Source of the DNA: Marinomonas gallaica
GTDB lineage: Bacteria > Pseudomonadota > Gammaproteobacteria > Pseudomonadales > Marinomonadaceae
Direction of reading: 5' to 3'
Length of the DNA stretch: 64,000 bases
Assembly (NCBI RefSeq): GCF_001639745.1
Contig: NZ_LTAX01000005.1
Span: 62,001-126,000, forward strand
The stretch's first letter is position 1. The number at the start of each line of letters is the position of its first letter. Position numbers and translations under genes: made by a program. Below the pieces are notes generated by a model that made no database searches, was not told where the DNA came from, and was given only the letters and a program-made list of their open reading frames with translations. Below, piece after piece: positions 25,835-35,039 of the stretch.

Positions 25835-27127
25835 TCAGAAACGCGAGAATCGGTACGGGCTTGGGTCAATAATGGGGGATTCATTACTGACCAAGTCCGC
25901 TGCGAGTTGACCCGCAGCAGGTCCCGTACCGAAACCGTGCCCTGAAAAACCTGTTGCAACCGTTAAGCCTGGTATCTCGGCAATGCGGTCAATCACGGGG
26001 TTAGAATCAGGTGTCACATCAATAATCCCAGCCCAAGCTTCCTCAATTTCAGCCTTCTCAAACACTGGCCATGCATTACTTAGATTGTTCAACGCATCTT
26101 GGTTTAAGCCATGGTTAACGTCAGGGTTATTGACTCGCACTTTTTCAAATGGCGAGACACTGTCACTTTTCCAGTGGCGCCCTAACGCTATATCTTTAAA
26201 GAAGGTACAGCCGAACGAGATTTTCAAGAAACTACGCTGAGTACGCAATTGATCTAAGTATTTGCTGCCAATTAATAAATGGTCCAGTGTCACCGGCGCA
26301 TCCAATTTACCGCGTTGGGTAATGATATAGCCGCCATCTTGATGTTTACGAAAAGAAAAGTCCGGTCCACCTACGGCAATGTCGGTTGGCCCGTCCATGG
26401 GTTTTGTGCGCAATACCGAACACACCAATGGTAAGGTAGGCAATGAAATGCCATGGTTACCCAGGAAGCGACGCGACCAGGCGCCACCTGTTAGCAATAC
26501 TTGGTCACACAGAATTTCTCCTTTCTCTGTCACGACACCACTGATTTTACCCGCGCTGGTTTGCAGTGTTCTTACAGCGCAGTTTTGCACAAAGACAGCA
26601 CCTTTCGCCATGGCCGCTTTCGCCATGGCTGGCACCGCAATAGACGGTTCCGCTTTACCATCCGTCGGTGTGTACAAGCCCCCTTTCCACTGACCTTGGC
26701 CACCTGGAACGTGCTGATCAATGTCTTTTTGGCTTAACAGCTTAGAACCCAGATCCAATGATTCAACAGATTTTAGCCAGCCTTCATGCATGGCTAGCTG
26801 TTCATCGGTTTGTGACAGAAACATGATGCCAGATTGCTTATAACCCACGTCTGAGCCAATACGTTCGGGCATTTGTGCCCACAGACGATCCGCGGCTAAG
26901 GCCAAAGGCACATCGTCAACATGACGGCTGGTTTTACGAATCCAGCCCAAATTTCGAGACGATTGCTCTCCTCCAAGATGACCTTTTTCGATGACCACAA
27001 CCGGTATGTTGCGTTCAGCCAAAGCTAAAGCAGCCGACACGCCAACGATACCCCCGCCGATAATGACCACGGATGTTGAATCAGGCAACGTATCCTGCGT
27101 TGCTATTCGTTCTAGCGTAATCGTCAT
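25835..27127 (-). CDS. FAD-dependent amine/amino-acid oxidoreductase (DAO family)
   Basis: 430 residues. N-terminal FAD-binding VVIIGGGIVGVSAALALAERN (residues ~21-41, dinucleotide motif G-x-G-x-x-G) and the C-terminal GFSGHGFGTGPAAGQLAADL characteristic of DAO/DadA-type oxidoreductases. A SSRNLGWIRKTSRH segment replaces the common S-x-x-N-A-G. RBS GAGGTGAAA before ATG 27127. It is the third gene after an ornithine-cyclodeaminase-family gene and ridA; this trio resembles tyramine/amine oxidation clusters, where deamination gives 4-hydroxyphenylacetaldehyde, feeding the adjacent hydroxylase genes (inference). Confidence 0.82.
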   Translation of the reverse strand: MTITLERIATQDTLPDSTSVVIIGGGIVGVSAALALAERNIPVVVIEKGHLGGEQSSRNLGWIRKTSRHVDDVPLALAADRLWAQMPERIGSDVGYKQSGIMFLSQTDEQLAMHEGWLKSVESLDLGSKLLSQKDIDQHVPGGQGQWKGGLYTPTDGKAEPSIAVPAMAKAAMAKGAVFVQNCAVRTLQTSAGKISGVVTEKGEILCDQVLLTGGAWSRRFLGNHGISLPTLPLVCSVLRTKPMDGPTDIAVGGPDFSFRKHQDGGYIITQRGKLDAPVTLDHLLIGSKYLDQLRTQRSFLKISFGCTFFKDIALGRHWKSDSVSPFEKVRVNNPDVNHGLNQDALNNLSNAWPVFEKAEIEEAWAGIIDVTPDSNPVIDRIAEIPGLTVATGFSGHGFGTGPAAGQLAADLVSNESPIIDPSPYRFSRF

Positions 27128-27141
27128 AGATATTTCACCTC

Positions 27142-27170
27142 AAAAAGCCCTCCTTAATTGAGAGGGCTTT
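27142..27170 (-). terminator. intercistronic terminator between ridA and the FAD oxidoreductase gene
   Basis: On the minus strand: stem AAAGCCCTC / GAGGGCTTT with five T's in all, 14 bp after the RidA stop and directly ahead of the RBS of the FAD oxidoreductase gene. The same layout is seen before uspA at 18953-18994. Confidence 0.8.
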
Positions 27171-27184
27171 ACTTAACAATCTAA

Positions 27185-27607
27185 TTATTGAGAAACGTTA
27201 ATTGTTTCAACGTCTGCTTCAGAAGCACCACGGTAAGCCGTTACTTCTAGTTCAACCTTGTACACAGTAGAACCTAGAGGTGGGCATGTAACGGTTGTCA
27301 CTGGGTCTACGCCACGGAATTTCGTACCGATGAATTCCATGACTTTTGCCGTATCCTCTGGGTCTTGGATAAACACGCGCGACACCACAACGTCTTTCAA
27401 ACTAGCGCCAACCGGTACCAGAGCACGTTCAATGTTTTTGAATACTTGCTCGGCTTGCTCAATGACATCTTCTGGGATTTCCTGCGTGTCTGGATTACGC
27501 CCTGCTGTATTTGATACATAAATCCAGTTATCAACGGCCACAACACGAGAGTAGCTGGCGATTTCTTCAAACTTAGAGCCAGTTTTTACTTTAACAATTT
27601 TAGTCAT
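27185..27607 (-). CDS. RidA family protein (enamine/imine deaminase-like)
   Basis: 140 residues with one YjgF/YER057c/UK114 (RidA) domain. VDNWIYVSNTAGRNPDT and the central EQVFKNIERALVPVGASLKDVVVSRVF block are family hallmarks. RidA proteins hydrolyse reactive imines or enamines. Here, between an FAD amine oxidoreductase and an ornithine-cyclodeaminase relative, the likely task is hydrolysis of the imine formed by amine oxidation. The C-terminus TAYRGASEADVETINVSQ is longer than in short RidA, and the usual substrate Arg (about 105 in E. coli) is not evident by eye. Confidence 0.85.
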   Translation of the reverse strand: MTKIVKVKTGSKFEEIASYSRVVAVDNWIYVSNTAGRNPDTQEIPEDVIEQAEQVFKNIERALVPVGASLKDVVVSRVFIQDPEDTAKVMEFIGTKFRGVDPVTTVTCPPLGSTVYKVELEVTAYRGASEADVETINVSQ

Positions 27608-27659
27608 TTACACACCTATGGAATGTGATTAGTTAGAATTTAGATCGTCAGTCACGTTG

Positions 27660-28799
27660 TTAGCGCAACACTGGGGTATCCCAAAGATTTAAAGGAACAC
27701 CGATGCCTTTTTCGATTGCGTTACGGTAGACAACCGTTGCCCATGCCACGTCTTCTACCGGCATGCCACCAACCGACATAATGATGATTTCTTCGTCATT
27801 TTGGCGCGCTGGGGTATCACCAGCGACAATCGCCCCTAGGTCTTCAAGGTCTGACTCAGACATTAATTTGTCATCGATCATGTCCATGAAACGCATACCG
27901 ACCAATGGAATAGTATGGTGCGCAGGTTTCGGTACTTCTTCGTACCACGCTTTGTAGAGACCAATGCTGTCCATCACTTTACGCACGTTGTCGCTGCTCA
28001 TGCCATCGTCCAACATACAACTCGCTGGCATCGCTAGGAATGCGCCAGGTTTCACCCATTCATGTTTCACCATTGGGTATTTCGACGGGTCGCCTACTTC
28101 GCCAGAGTTACAGTAAGAAACCAGATCGGAGCCACGTACAACCTCTTCTACGCTGTCCACGACGTGTACATTTTTAAGTTGCGGGTAGTTTTCTTTGACC
28201 CATTCGACAAACGCGTCCAGATTTTTTTGACCACGACCTTTGATCTTGATCGTATCGACGTTTGGGCGAACCGCCATAAACGAGGCAACGGTCGTTTTCC
28301 CCATCACGCCGGGACCTAAAAGGCCAATCACCTTGGCGTCTTTACGCGCCAGATGACGTGCACCCACACCAGGAATTGCACCTGTTCGGTAAGCCGAAAG
28401 AAGGTTTGCAGACATAAATGCTAATGGCGCGCCCGTTTCAATGTCATTCAAGATCATCAACAAAATAGAACGTGGCAAGCCGCGTTCACGGTTAGCAATA
28501 TTAGAGCCGTACCACTTCACACCACTGGTTTGAAAGTTGCCACCTAGATAAGCCGGCATCGCCATCAAGCGACGATCTGCCGTAGGCTTAGGCATGGTTG
28601 GAAAAGGTGACTCATCTGGAAAGGTAATCATTGCCCCATGCGAATCATTGTTGGGCCCCGCCATGCGATAGTCGCCATGATGTAGCAACCCAAACATCTC
28701 TTCCATTGTATCTACGCATTGCGCCATATCGGTGACGCCAGCTTTGATCATGTCTTCTTCTGAAAGGTAGATGAAATCAATCTTAGTATTCTCAGTCAT
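27660..28799 (-). CDS. ornithine cyclodeaminase / mu-crystallin family protein (tyramine oxidase subunit B-like)
   Basis: 379 residues, longer than classical ornithine cyclodeaminase (~330). It has the Rossmann motif IGLLGPGVMGKTT (~residues 165-177), the upstream SAYRTGAIPGVGARHLA block, and a long N-terminal insert (HHGDYRMAGPNNDSHG). In public annotation this longer subfamily is called tyramine oxidase subunit B, recalled from memory. It is first in the operon with ridA and the FAD oxidoreductase. ATG 28799 is preferred because AGG lies 8 bp upstream; an ATG two codons earlier (28805) is possible. Confidence 0.8.
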   Translation of the reverse strand: MTENTKIDFIYLSEEDMIKAGVTDMAQCVDTMEEMFGLLHHGDYRMAGPNNDSHGAMITFPDESPFPTMPKPTADRRLMAMPAYLGGNFQTSGVKWYGSNIANRERGLPRSILLMILNDIETGAPLAFMSANLLSAYRTGAIPGVGARHLARKDAKVIGLLGPGVMGKTTVASFMAVRPNVDTIKIKGRGQKNLDAFVEWVKENYPQLKNVHVVDSVEEVVRGSDLVSYCNSGEVGDPSKYPMVKHEWVKPGAFLAMPASCMLDDGMSSDNVRKVMDSIGLYKAWYEEVPKPAHHTIPLVGMRFMDMIDDKLMSESDLEDLGAIVAGDTPARQNDEEIIIMSVGGMPVEDVAWATVVYRNAIEKGIGVPLNLWDTPVLR

Positions 28800-28990
28800 A
28801 GCCATACCTATCTAAAACGAGTTAATATTTTTTATAAAGCTCGAAGTCATACACTGGAGATCTGTCTACCTATGAATGACGTTTAGAAATACTTTAGATA
28901 AGTGAACTGCATAAATATTGAATATTTGCGCCAATTAAGGATTTTGAATCGGCAATGTTGTAAGTAAAAATTATAAAAAAGGTAATCACT

Positions 28991-29806
28991 ATGACAACAG
29001 CACACATTGGTACAGGAGAGCAGCCATGGTTCGTCATACATTCGCAATCGGATGTCTATCAATACGCGCCACAGATTCATGGCGTCTCTCAGATCTATCG
29101 TTTTCAGGCAGGAGAGCACTCTGATACAACCTTTGCTATCCCAGATGGCTGTGTCGACATCATGTTTGACTGCACTGAACAATCCCCCAGCGCCAAGATC
29201 TGTGGCTCTACAGTCTGCGCGCAAAATGCAAAATTAAAGCAAGGTCATCATTACTTCGGGGTTCGTTTTATGCCCGGAACGATTCTTAAATCGTTTGATA
29301 TTTCGACCAAAGAACTGATAAGCCAGCGTTTAAATCTGTTCGACTTCGTACAAGATAAAACGTTTCTATTGGAACAACTGATGGCGAATCAAGACTTCTC
29401 AACACAAGCGCAGATTATTGAGCAATACTTAATTCACGATACAATCGTGGCACCGTCAAGCAAGACTCAAACCGTGATAGAAGCCATTATTCAACACAGT
29501 GGCAACATTCAAGTGGCTCACATTGAGCAGTTAACGGGAATCAGTAAACGCACCATGCAGCGCTTATTCAGCAATGAAATTGGCCTATCCCCAAAAGCAT
29601 TCTGCCGCATCGTTCGCTGCCAAAGCGCCATCCGCATCATCAATCAAACGTCAGATCTGAGACTGATTGAATTGGGCAATGATTTAGGCTTCAGCGATCA
29701 ACCTCACTTTATGCGCGAATTCAAAAAACTCATTAGCGCTACGCCCTGCGATTATCAAAAACAGATTCTTAAATCTTCCTACGCTTCTCGAATCCACACA
29801 CGTTAG
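28991..29806 (+). CDS. AraC-family transcriptional regulator
   Basis: 271 residues. N-terminal domain ~1-150 contains IPDGCVDIMFD, typical of the DUF6597-type sensor domain of AraC regulators, and the C-terminal HTH (~165-265) contains LTGISKRTMQRLFSNEIGLSPKAFCRIVR and LGFSDQPHFMREFKKL. RBS AAAAGGT before ATG 28991. It is divergent from the ornithine-cyclodeaminase/ridA/FAD operon across about 190 bp, so it likely controls that operon. Confidence 0.88.
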   Translation: MTTAHIGTGEQPWFVIHSQSDVYQYAPQIHGVSQIYRFQAGEHSDTTFAIPDGCVDIMFDCTEQSPSAKICGSTVCAQNAKLKQGHHYFGVRFMPGTILKSFDISTKELISQRLNLFDFVQDKTFLLEQLMANQDFSTQAQIIEQYLIHDTIVAPSSKTQTVIEAIIQHSGNIQVAHIEQLTGISKRTMQRLFSNEIGLSPKAFCRIVRCQSAIRIINQTSDLRLIELGNDLGFSDQPHFMREFKKLISATPCDYQKQILKSSYASRIHTR

Positions 29807-29829
29807 TTCACTCCCTCCCCTGTTTTCAC

Positions 29830-29867
29830 TCGGCGAAACTGATCCATAATTGTATCAATTTCGCCGA
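29830..29867 (+). terminator. stem-loop after the AraC gene, probable terminator
   Basis: TCGGCGAAA / TTTCGCCGA with an inner TGAT/ATCA pairing, 24 bp after the stop codon. There is no T run, so it may act as an mRNA end stabiliser rather than a true terminator. Confidence 0.5.
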
Positions 29868-29939
29868 ATTACTTAACATGTTTACTAAATATCTAGCAGT
29901 GAGTATCCTATTTCTAACCCCTGATTTGACGGAACCGAT

Positions 29940-31118
29940 ATGAAACCCATCCCGATGCCTGTATTGATCACGATGGCAATGGGCAGCCCTATTGCACTGA
30001 ATGCATTGTTACCCGTATTGCCTCTCGTTGCAGACACCTTTGCGGTGTCCAACAGCACCGCACAGCTGAGTTTGTCCTTGTATTTGGCAGCGCTAGCCAT
30101 TGGACAACTGAGTTTAGGCGGGCTGATTAATGCCCAAGGGCTCAAACGCAGCCTTCGTATTGGTTTGATTGGCTTTATATTTGGAAGCAGTTTAGCCATG
30201 TTTCAATGGAGCATTGAAACGCTGCTGGTTGGGCGTGTTTTTCAAGGGTTGGGCGGAGCCGCGATGATCTCGATTGCCCGTGCGTTACTCGTCGAAAGCT
30301 ACGGCAATAAAGTCGCGCCTCAGAAAATGGGCTACATTATTATGGCCATTGCCTTATCTCAAAGTGTTGCCCCTTTATTAGGCAGTTACATTACAGATTG
30401 GTTTGGCTGGAGCTATATCTTTGTGATGACGGCACTTATGGGAGGTCTTTTACTGTTACTGTCTAATCAATACGTTAAGATGAATCCGGTTGCCAAAAAA
30501 CGTTTTTCATTCCAAGAGACGTTAACGCTCTATCAAACTTTGCTTAAAGACGCTTCTTTTCGAAGCTACGCCTTGGCCAATACGTTGATTGCCTGCTGCT
30601 TCTATTTTTTTGTCAGCGCCTCTCCTTACATCACCGCAACATTTGATCAATCAAGCCATTTATTTGGTTATTGGTTTATGAGCATCACCCTGAGCTTCAT
30701 GTTAGGTGGCTTTTTAAGTACGCGCGTCACAAAATACGTCAGTGAAGACCGCGCCATTGTGTTAGGTAACGGAATCGCGTTACTCGGTGCGCTATTATTG
30801 CTGTTGATCCCAATGATCACCTATACCCATTACCTAACGCTTTTTCTACCGATGAGCTTAGTGACCCTTGGGCGAGGCATCAGTCAGCCGTCTTATCAAT
30901 CGGCGGCGATTGGTGGTGTCGGCAGTAACGGCGGTATGGCCGCTGGGTTAATGGGATTCTTGCAACTGGCGTTTGGTGCCATTTGCTCTCAGGTGTCCCC
31001 TGTCATGGTCGAAGCCTGGCCGCTATCGCTTTCTATCGCCATTATTACCTGCGTTGGTATCGCACTGAGTGTGCATTCTATTCAACTCTATAGAATGTCT
31101 GCCAAGCCCCATTTTTAG
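29940..31118 (+). CDS. MFS exporter, Bcr/CflA-like
   Basis: 392 residues with about 12 membrane helices. It opens PMPVLITMAMGSPIALNALL and has the GRVFQGLGGAAMISIARALLVE motif of the Bcr/CflA drug-exporter branch. Motif A is degenerate (LGGLINAQGLKRSL: Asp and one Arg changed). Proton-coupled efflux of an unknown compound. It starts at ATG 29940 with GGA about 8 bp upstream, and is followed by a LysR gene in the same direction. Confidence 0.85.
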   Translation: MKPIPMPVLITMAMGSPIALNALLPVLPLVADTFAVSNSTAQLSLSLYLAALAIGQLSLGGLINAQGLKRSLRIGLIGFIFGSSLAMFQWSIETLLVGRVFQGLGGAAMISIARALLVESYGNKVAPQKMGYIIMAIALSQSVAPLLGSYITDWFGWSYIFVMTALMGGLLLLLSNQYVKMNPVAKKRFSFQETLTLYQTLLKDASFRSYALANTLIACCFYFFVSASPYITATFDQSSHLFGYWFMSITLSFMLGGFLSTRVTKYVSEDRAIVLGNGIALLGALLLLLIPMITYTHYLTLFLPMSLVTLGRGISQPSYQSAAIGGVGSNGGMAAGLMGFLQLAFGAICSQVSPVMVEAWPLSLSIAIITCVGIALSVHSIQLYRMSAKPHF

Positions 31119-31145
31119 AATAAGCCATAGGTGTTCTTTTTCAGT

Positions 31146-31177
31146 CTTTTTAGTTAAGTTAATGAATCACTAAAAAG
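31146..31177 (+). promoter_or_regulatory. inverted repeat in front of the LysR gene
   Basis: CTTTTTAGT / ACTAAAAAG with a 14-base spacer, 15 bp before the LysR start and 28 bp after the exporter stop. It could be an operator used by that LysR protein or a weak hairpin after the exporter gene. Confidence 0.35.
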
Positions 31178-31191
31178 CCTAGGTTCAGTGG

Positions 31192-32112
31192 ATGCAAACC
31201 AAAAAGAAACGCGCCCTCATCAATCAAATCACTGACTTTGATATCAAGCTCATTCGTTTGTTTAAAACAGTGATTGAGTGCGGAAGCTATACCGCAGCGG
31301 AATCTATGTTAGGTGTCACCAAATCAGCTATTTCAATTCAAATGAGCGATCTAGAAAAACGCTTGGACATGAAGCTGTGCCACAGAGGTCGCGGTGGCCT
31401 CACACTCACGGAAGAAGGCGAAGCGGTTCTAAGTCTCTCAGAAGTGCTACTGGCGTCGATTGAACAGTTTAGAAGTGATGTGAACCAAATTAACAACGAG
31501 CTACGAGGTGACTTAAACATCGCGCTGGTTAACAATCTCGTCACGCAACCACAAATGCGCGTTACCCATGCGTTAAAAGACCTGCGCAACCTTAGTGATA
31601 AGATCAACATCAACATCACCATGTCGACACCCAGCGATATTGAAAAAGGCGTGATTGATGGACGTTTCCATGTCGGTGCGGTCCCGTCGAACAACAAAGT
31701 ATCAGGGCTGGAGTATCACCCTCTGTATACTGAGCAATACTACTTATACTGCAGCGATGAGCACCCTCTGTTTTCCTATGCAAAACCCGATAAGGCGTTA
31801 GTGGAACAGAGCAATACGGTGATCACTGGGCACCGAATGACCCCAGACGTTGCCTTGATTTATCAGTCGCTAAATTGCTGCGCCACCGCATCGGATCACG
31901 AAGGCATTGCCTTTTTAATTCTGACAGGCACATACATTGGCTTTTTACCAGAGCATTACGCAGAGCACTGGGTGGCAAAAAAACGCATGAAAAAGTTACT
32001 AGCCAAAACCTATAAATTTAACTCTGAAATTAATTTGGTGACAAAACCAGCAGCGCTGCACAATCAAATCTTAAGTCAGTTTCTCGAGTTCATACAAAAT
32101 GAGCGTGCTTGA
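31192..32112 (+). CDS. LysR-family transcriptional regulator
   Basis: 306 residues. The HTH is complete (TAAESMLGVTKSAISIQMSDLEKRLD, residues ~31-56) and is followed by RGRGGLTLTEEG and a full effector domain. It has the same direction as the exporter gene upstream with a 73-bp gap that contains an inverted repeat. The target is not evident. Confidence 0.87.
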   Translation: MQTKKKRALINQITDFDIKLIRLFKTVIECGSYTAAESMLGVTKSAISIQMSDLEKRLDMKLCHRGRGGLTLTEEGEAVLSLSEVLLASIEQFRSDVNQINNELRGDLNIALVNNLVTQPQMRVTHALKDLRNLSDKININITMSTPSDIEKGVIDGRFHVGAVPSNNKVSGLEYHPLYTEQYYLYCSDEHPLFSYAKPDKALVEQSNTVITGHRMTPDVALIYQSLNCCATASDHEGIAFLILTGTYIGFLPEHYAEHWVAKKRMKKLLAKTYKFNSEINLVTKPAALHNQILSQFLEFIQNERA

Positions 32113-32137
32113 CGGGTACGCTGACGAACGGGGTTCT

Positions 32138-32602
32138 TTATTGACTGTCTTGAATCGGCAACGGAGCATCCGTCTTGACCGCACGAATGGCAAAGTTGCT
32201 GTGTATGTCTTTCACAAAGGGCAAGGTTTGGATAGTACGAAGTATCGCTTCGTATTCTTTTAAGTCGTGTACCACCACTTCCAAGCGATAATCCGATTGC
32301 CCTGACACCACAAAGCAACTCAACACATTCGCCATGGCAATGATTGAGGTTTCAAATTGTGAACTGGTTTGATCTTTATGATTTTCCAGTGACACATCCA
32401 CGAACACGGTCATGCCAAGCCCTACTTTCTCTCGATCGAGCGTCGCTCTATAACCTGTGATCACCTGCTCACGTTCCAACTTTTTGACACGTCTTAGACA
32501 GGGTGACGGCGACAAATGAATGCGCTCCGACAACTCTACATTGGTAAGACGACCATCTTCTTGCAGTTGGCGTAAGATCGAAAAATCTACTTTATCCGTC
32601 AT
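32138..32602 (-). CDS. Lrp/AsnC-family transcriptional regulator
   Basis: 154 residues. The HTH (DFSILRQLQEDGRLTNVELS, SPSPCLRRVKKLE) and C-terminal RAM/ligand domain (VSGQSDYRLEVVVHDLKEYE, with LPFVKDIHSNFAIR) are standard. It is divergent from the EamA exporter and aminotransferase genes, so it probably responds to an amino acid and controls them. Confidence 0.92.
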   Translation of the reverse strand: MTDKVDFSILRQLQEDGRLTNVELSERIHLSPSPCLRRVKKLEREQVITGYRATLDREKVGLGMTVFVDVSLENHKDQTSSQFETSIIAMANVLSCFVVSGQSDYRLEVVVHDLKEYEAILRTIQTLPFVKDIHSNFAIRAVKTDAPLPIQDSQ

Positions 32603-32777
32603 TTGGCATACTCAATCTATTAGTATCTATAAATTAGCACATTATGCCTTTATGAACATAAAACCTTACCAACATAGCAAGGACATGCCTCGCCTCTTTC
32701 CTGAATAATGATGGCTGACCGATGCGTATTGAAACGCTTTCTTACGCCATATCCCTCATTATTAAAGGTACGCTCAG

Positions 32778-33731
32778 ATGGCTCAACTGCACGCTTCTAC
32801 ATCCTCCACGGTGCCCCAGTATCGACAGCTAGCGCAAGGAAACGCGTTTCAACTTGGCATCGGCTCTGCCCTAGCAACGGTTTTAATTTGGAGCGGTTTT
32901 TTACTGTCAATGCGAGCCGGCGCCATATCTGCGTTAACCACGTATGACTTAGCGCTGATGCGTTTTGTTTTACCTGCTCTCGTGTTATTGCCTTGGATGA
33001 TTCGAGATTGGTCGCGCGTCGTGGCCACCTCTAAATGGGTGTTAGCGGGCATCGTGATCGGGGCGGGGGTGCCGTTTTTTTACCTGAGTAGCATGGGGGC
33101 TTCCTTCGCACCGGCTGCCCATTCGGGTCTGTTGATTCCAGGCACCTTCCCTTTATTCGTCACTGGCATTGCCGTTTTAGTATTTAAAGAGCCCATTTCA
33201 AAACAACGCTTAACGGGCCTAATCTGTATTGCCATCGGCGTCTTGAGCCTAGTCGCCGTTTCCCTGTTAGAGGTTGGCAGTCAGGTATGGAAAGGCGATC
33301 TTATTTTCCTGATGGCGTCTTTACTGTGGGCGCTTTACACCCTTTGCCTACGACTGGCTGGGTTGCCCCCGCTGGCGATTACCGGTTTTTTATGTGCCGT
33401 TTCCAGCGCAGCTCTGTTGGTGCTATATGGGTTGGGCTATGCCAATACAGGCTTAACAGAAACCCCCATCTCCACGGTCGCCATACAATTTACGATACAA
33501 GCAGTGTTTGTTGGCATTGTGGCAGGTTTCACCTATGGCTTTGCGATTAACCGCATTGGCGCGGAATTGAGTGCCGCGCTTGGCTCGTTGACACCCGTTG
33601 TAGTCGCCTTATTAGCCATTTTTGTTCTTCATGAGCCGTTTACGCTTTCCACCTTTTTAGGCTTAGGCTTGGTCTGCGGCGGCGTATTACTTGCCAGTGG
33701 TTTTTCTTTTCGCTCTGTCTTCTCTCGATAA
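32778..33731 (+). CDS. EamA/DMT-superfamily inner-membrane transporter
   Basis: 317 residues, ten predicted membrane helices as two EamA repeats (each ~5 TM; second repeat starts near residue 170, and LGSLTPVVVALLAIFVLHEP is the typical repeat-end motif). Such proteins often export amino acids or metabolites. RBS AAAGGT before ATG 32778. It is followed 12 bp later by the aminotransferase gene, so it may export or import an amino acid handled by that enzyme. Confidence 0.87.
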   Translation: MAQLHASTSSTVPQYRQLAQGNAFQLGIGSALATVLIWSGFLLSMRAGAISALTTYDLALMRFVLPALVLLPWMIRDWSRVVATSKWVLAGIVIGAGVPFFYLSSMGASFAPAAHSGLLIPGTFPLFVTGIAVLVFKEPISKQRLTGLICIAIGVLSLVAVSLLEVGSQVWKGDLIFLMASLLWALYTLCLRLAGLPPLAITGFLCAVSSAALLVLYGLGYANTGLTETPISTVAIQFTIQAVFVGIVAGFTYGFAINRIGAELSAALGSLTPVVVALLAIFVLHEPFTLSTFLGLGLVCGGVLLASGFSFRSVFSR

Positions 33732-33743
33732 TAGGTAACGTTT

Positions 33744-34937
33744 ATGTTTTTTAACACGCTTAGCGCGGCGGCGCCGGACCCGATCATGGCATTGTCTTCT
33801 CTTTGCCAACAAGATGCTCGCCCATCCAAGTTAGATTTGGGGATCGGCGTCTACCGCAATGAAGCGGGTAATACGCCGATATTTCAAGCCGTCAAAATGG
33901 CTGAACAGGCACTATTGCATCAGCAAGACTCAAAAGCCTACGTCGGAATGCGGGGCAATCTGTGTTTTAACCAAGCCATGACCGCGCTCATACTCGGCGA
34001 TCAACAGCCTTATGATCGTGTGCGCACCTTACAAACCCCAGGTGCCAGCGGTGCCTTACGCTTACTTGCGGATCTCATTGCTCGAACGCAACCTCACGCC
34101 ACGGTATGGCTAAGTGATCCTAGCTACACCAATCACGAGCCTATTTTCCGCGCAGCGGGTCTAAAGGTTCGTCACTACCCTTACTTTGACCTCGCCACCA
34201 AGCAGATCAACCATCATGCAATGATGTCTCAATTTGCGCAGTTGGACACAAGCGATGTTGTGCTGTTACATGGCTGTTGCCACAACCCAACTGGCGCAGA
34301 TCTGACTTTTACCCAATGGCAGCAGGTAACGGAGCTTGCTTTACACAGGGGCTTTCTACCCTTTATAGACATGGCCTACCAAGGATTTGGTCAAAGTCTT
34401 GAGCAAGATGCCAAAGGGGTGCGTTACCTAACGGAACACGTTCCTGCGTATCTGTTAGCCAGCTCGTGCTCCAAGAATTTTGGTTTGTACCGAGAACGCG
34501 TTGGCGTGGCAATGGTCGCAGGTGAAACCGAGACCGTCAGCGATCACATGCTGTCTCAACTGATTTGCTTAGCACGCAACAGCTATACGATGTCGCCTGA
34601 TCACGGTGCGGCCGTTGTCGCACACATACTCAATGACATAGCACTTAAAGATAACTGGCAAAACGAGCTCAACACGCTTAATCAACGTATTCGTCATACA
34701 CGCAGCGCTCTGCGCCAAGCGTTAGAAAATCGCTTCGATAAAGACTTTCGTTTTATTGAACAACACCAAGGTATGTTCACAATGATGGGACTCACGGCTG
34801 ATACCGTTAAGCGGTTGCGCACAGAAAAAGCCATTTACCTACTCGACAATGGCCGACTCAACATTGCTGGGCTGGCCACCTCCCAAATTGACTATTTTGC
34901 TGACAGTTTAAAAAGTGTGGCGCAAGATGCCGGCTAA
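33744..34937 (+). CDS. aspartate/aromatic aminotransferase (class I PLP)
   Basis: 397 residues, same length as E. coli TyrB/AspC. Seen: LDLGIGVYRNEAG at the N-terminus, LLHGCCHNPTGADL (the H-x-C-x-x-N-P-T-G motif with the PLP Asn), the PLP lysine in SSCSKNFGLYRERVG (Lys ~ residue 245), and the C-terminal NGRLNIAGLA with the substrate-carboxylate Arg. It transfers amino groups between aspartate, tyrosine or phenylalanine and 2-oxoglutarate. With the Lrp regulator and exporter it forms an amino-acid module, and aromatic substrates would fit the nearby tyramine-type genes (inference). Confidence 0.92.
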   Translation: MFFNTLSAAAPDPIMALSSLCQQDARPSKLDLGIGVYRNEAGNTPIFQAVKMAEQALLHQQDSKAYVGMRGNLCFNQAMTALILGDQQPYDRVRTLQTPGASGALRLLADLIARTQPHATVWLSDPSYTNHEPIFRAAGLKVRHYPYFDLATKQINHHAMMSQFAQLDTSDVVLLHGCCHNPTGADLTFTQWQQVTELALHRGFLPFIDMAYQGFGQSLEQDAKGVRYLTEHVPAYLLASSCSKNFGLYRERVGVAMVAGETETVSDHMLSQLICLARNSYTMSPDHGAAVVAHILNDIALKDNWQNELNTLNQRIRHTRSALRQALENRFDKDFRFIEQHQGMFTMMGLTADTVKRLRTEKAIYLLDNGRLNIAGLATSQIDYFADSLKSVAQDAG

Positions 34938-35039
34938 TAGTTAGCCATTTTCTTGGTTTTTCTATGCTTAATTTTTAACGTATCAGATTGGTAAATAATG
35001 CTAAGCTGCTCATAGTTTTCTCACTCGAAAGGAATGCCC

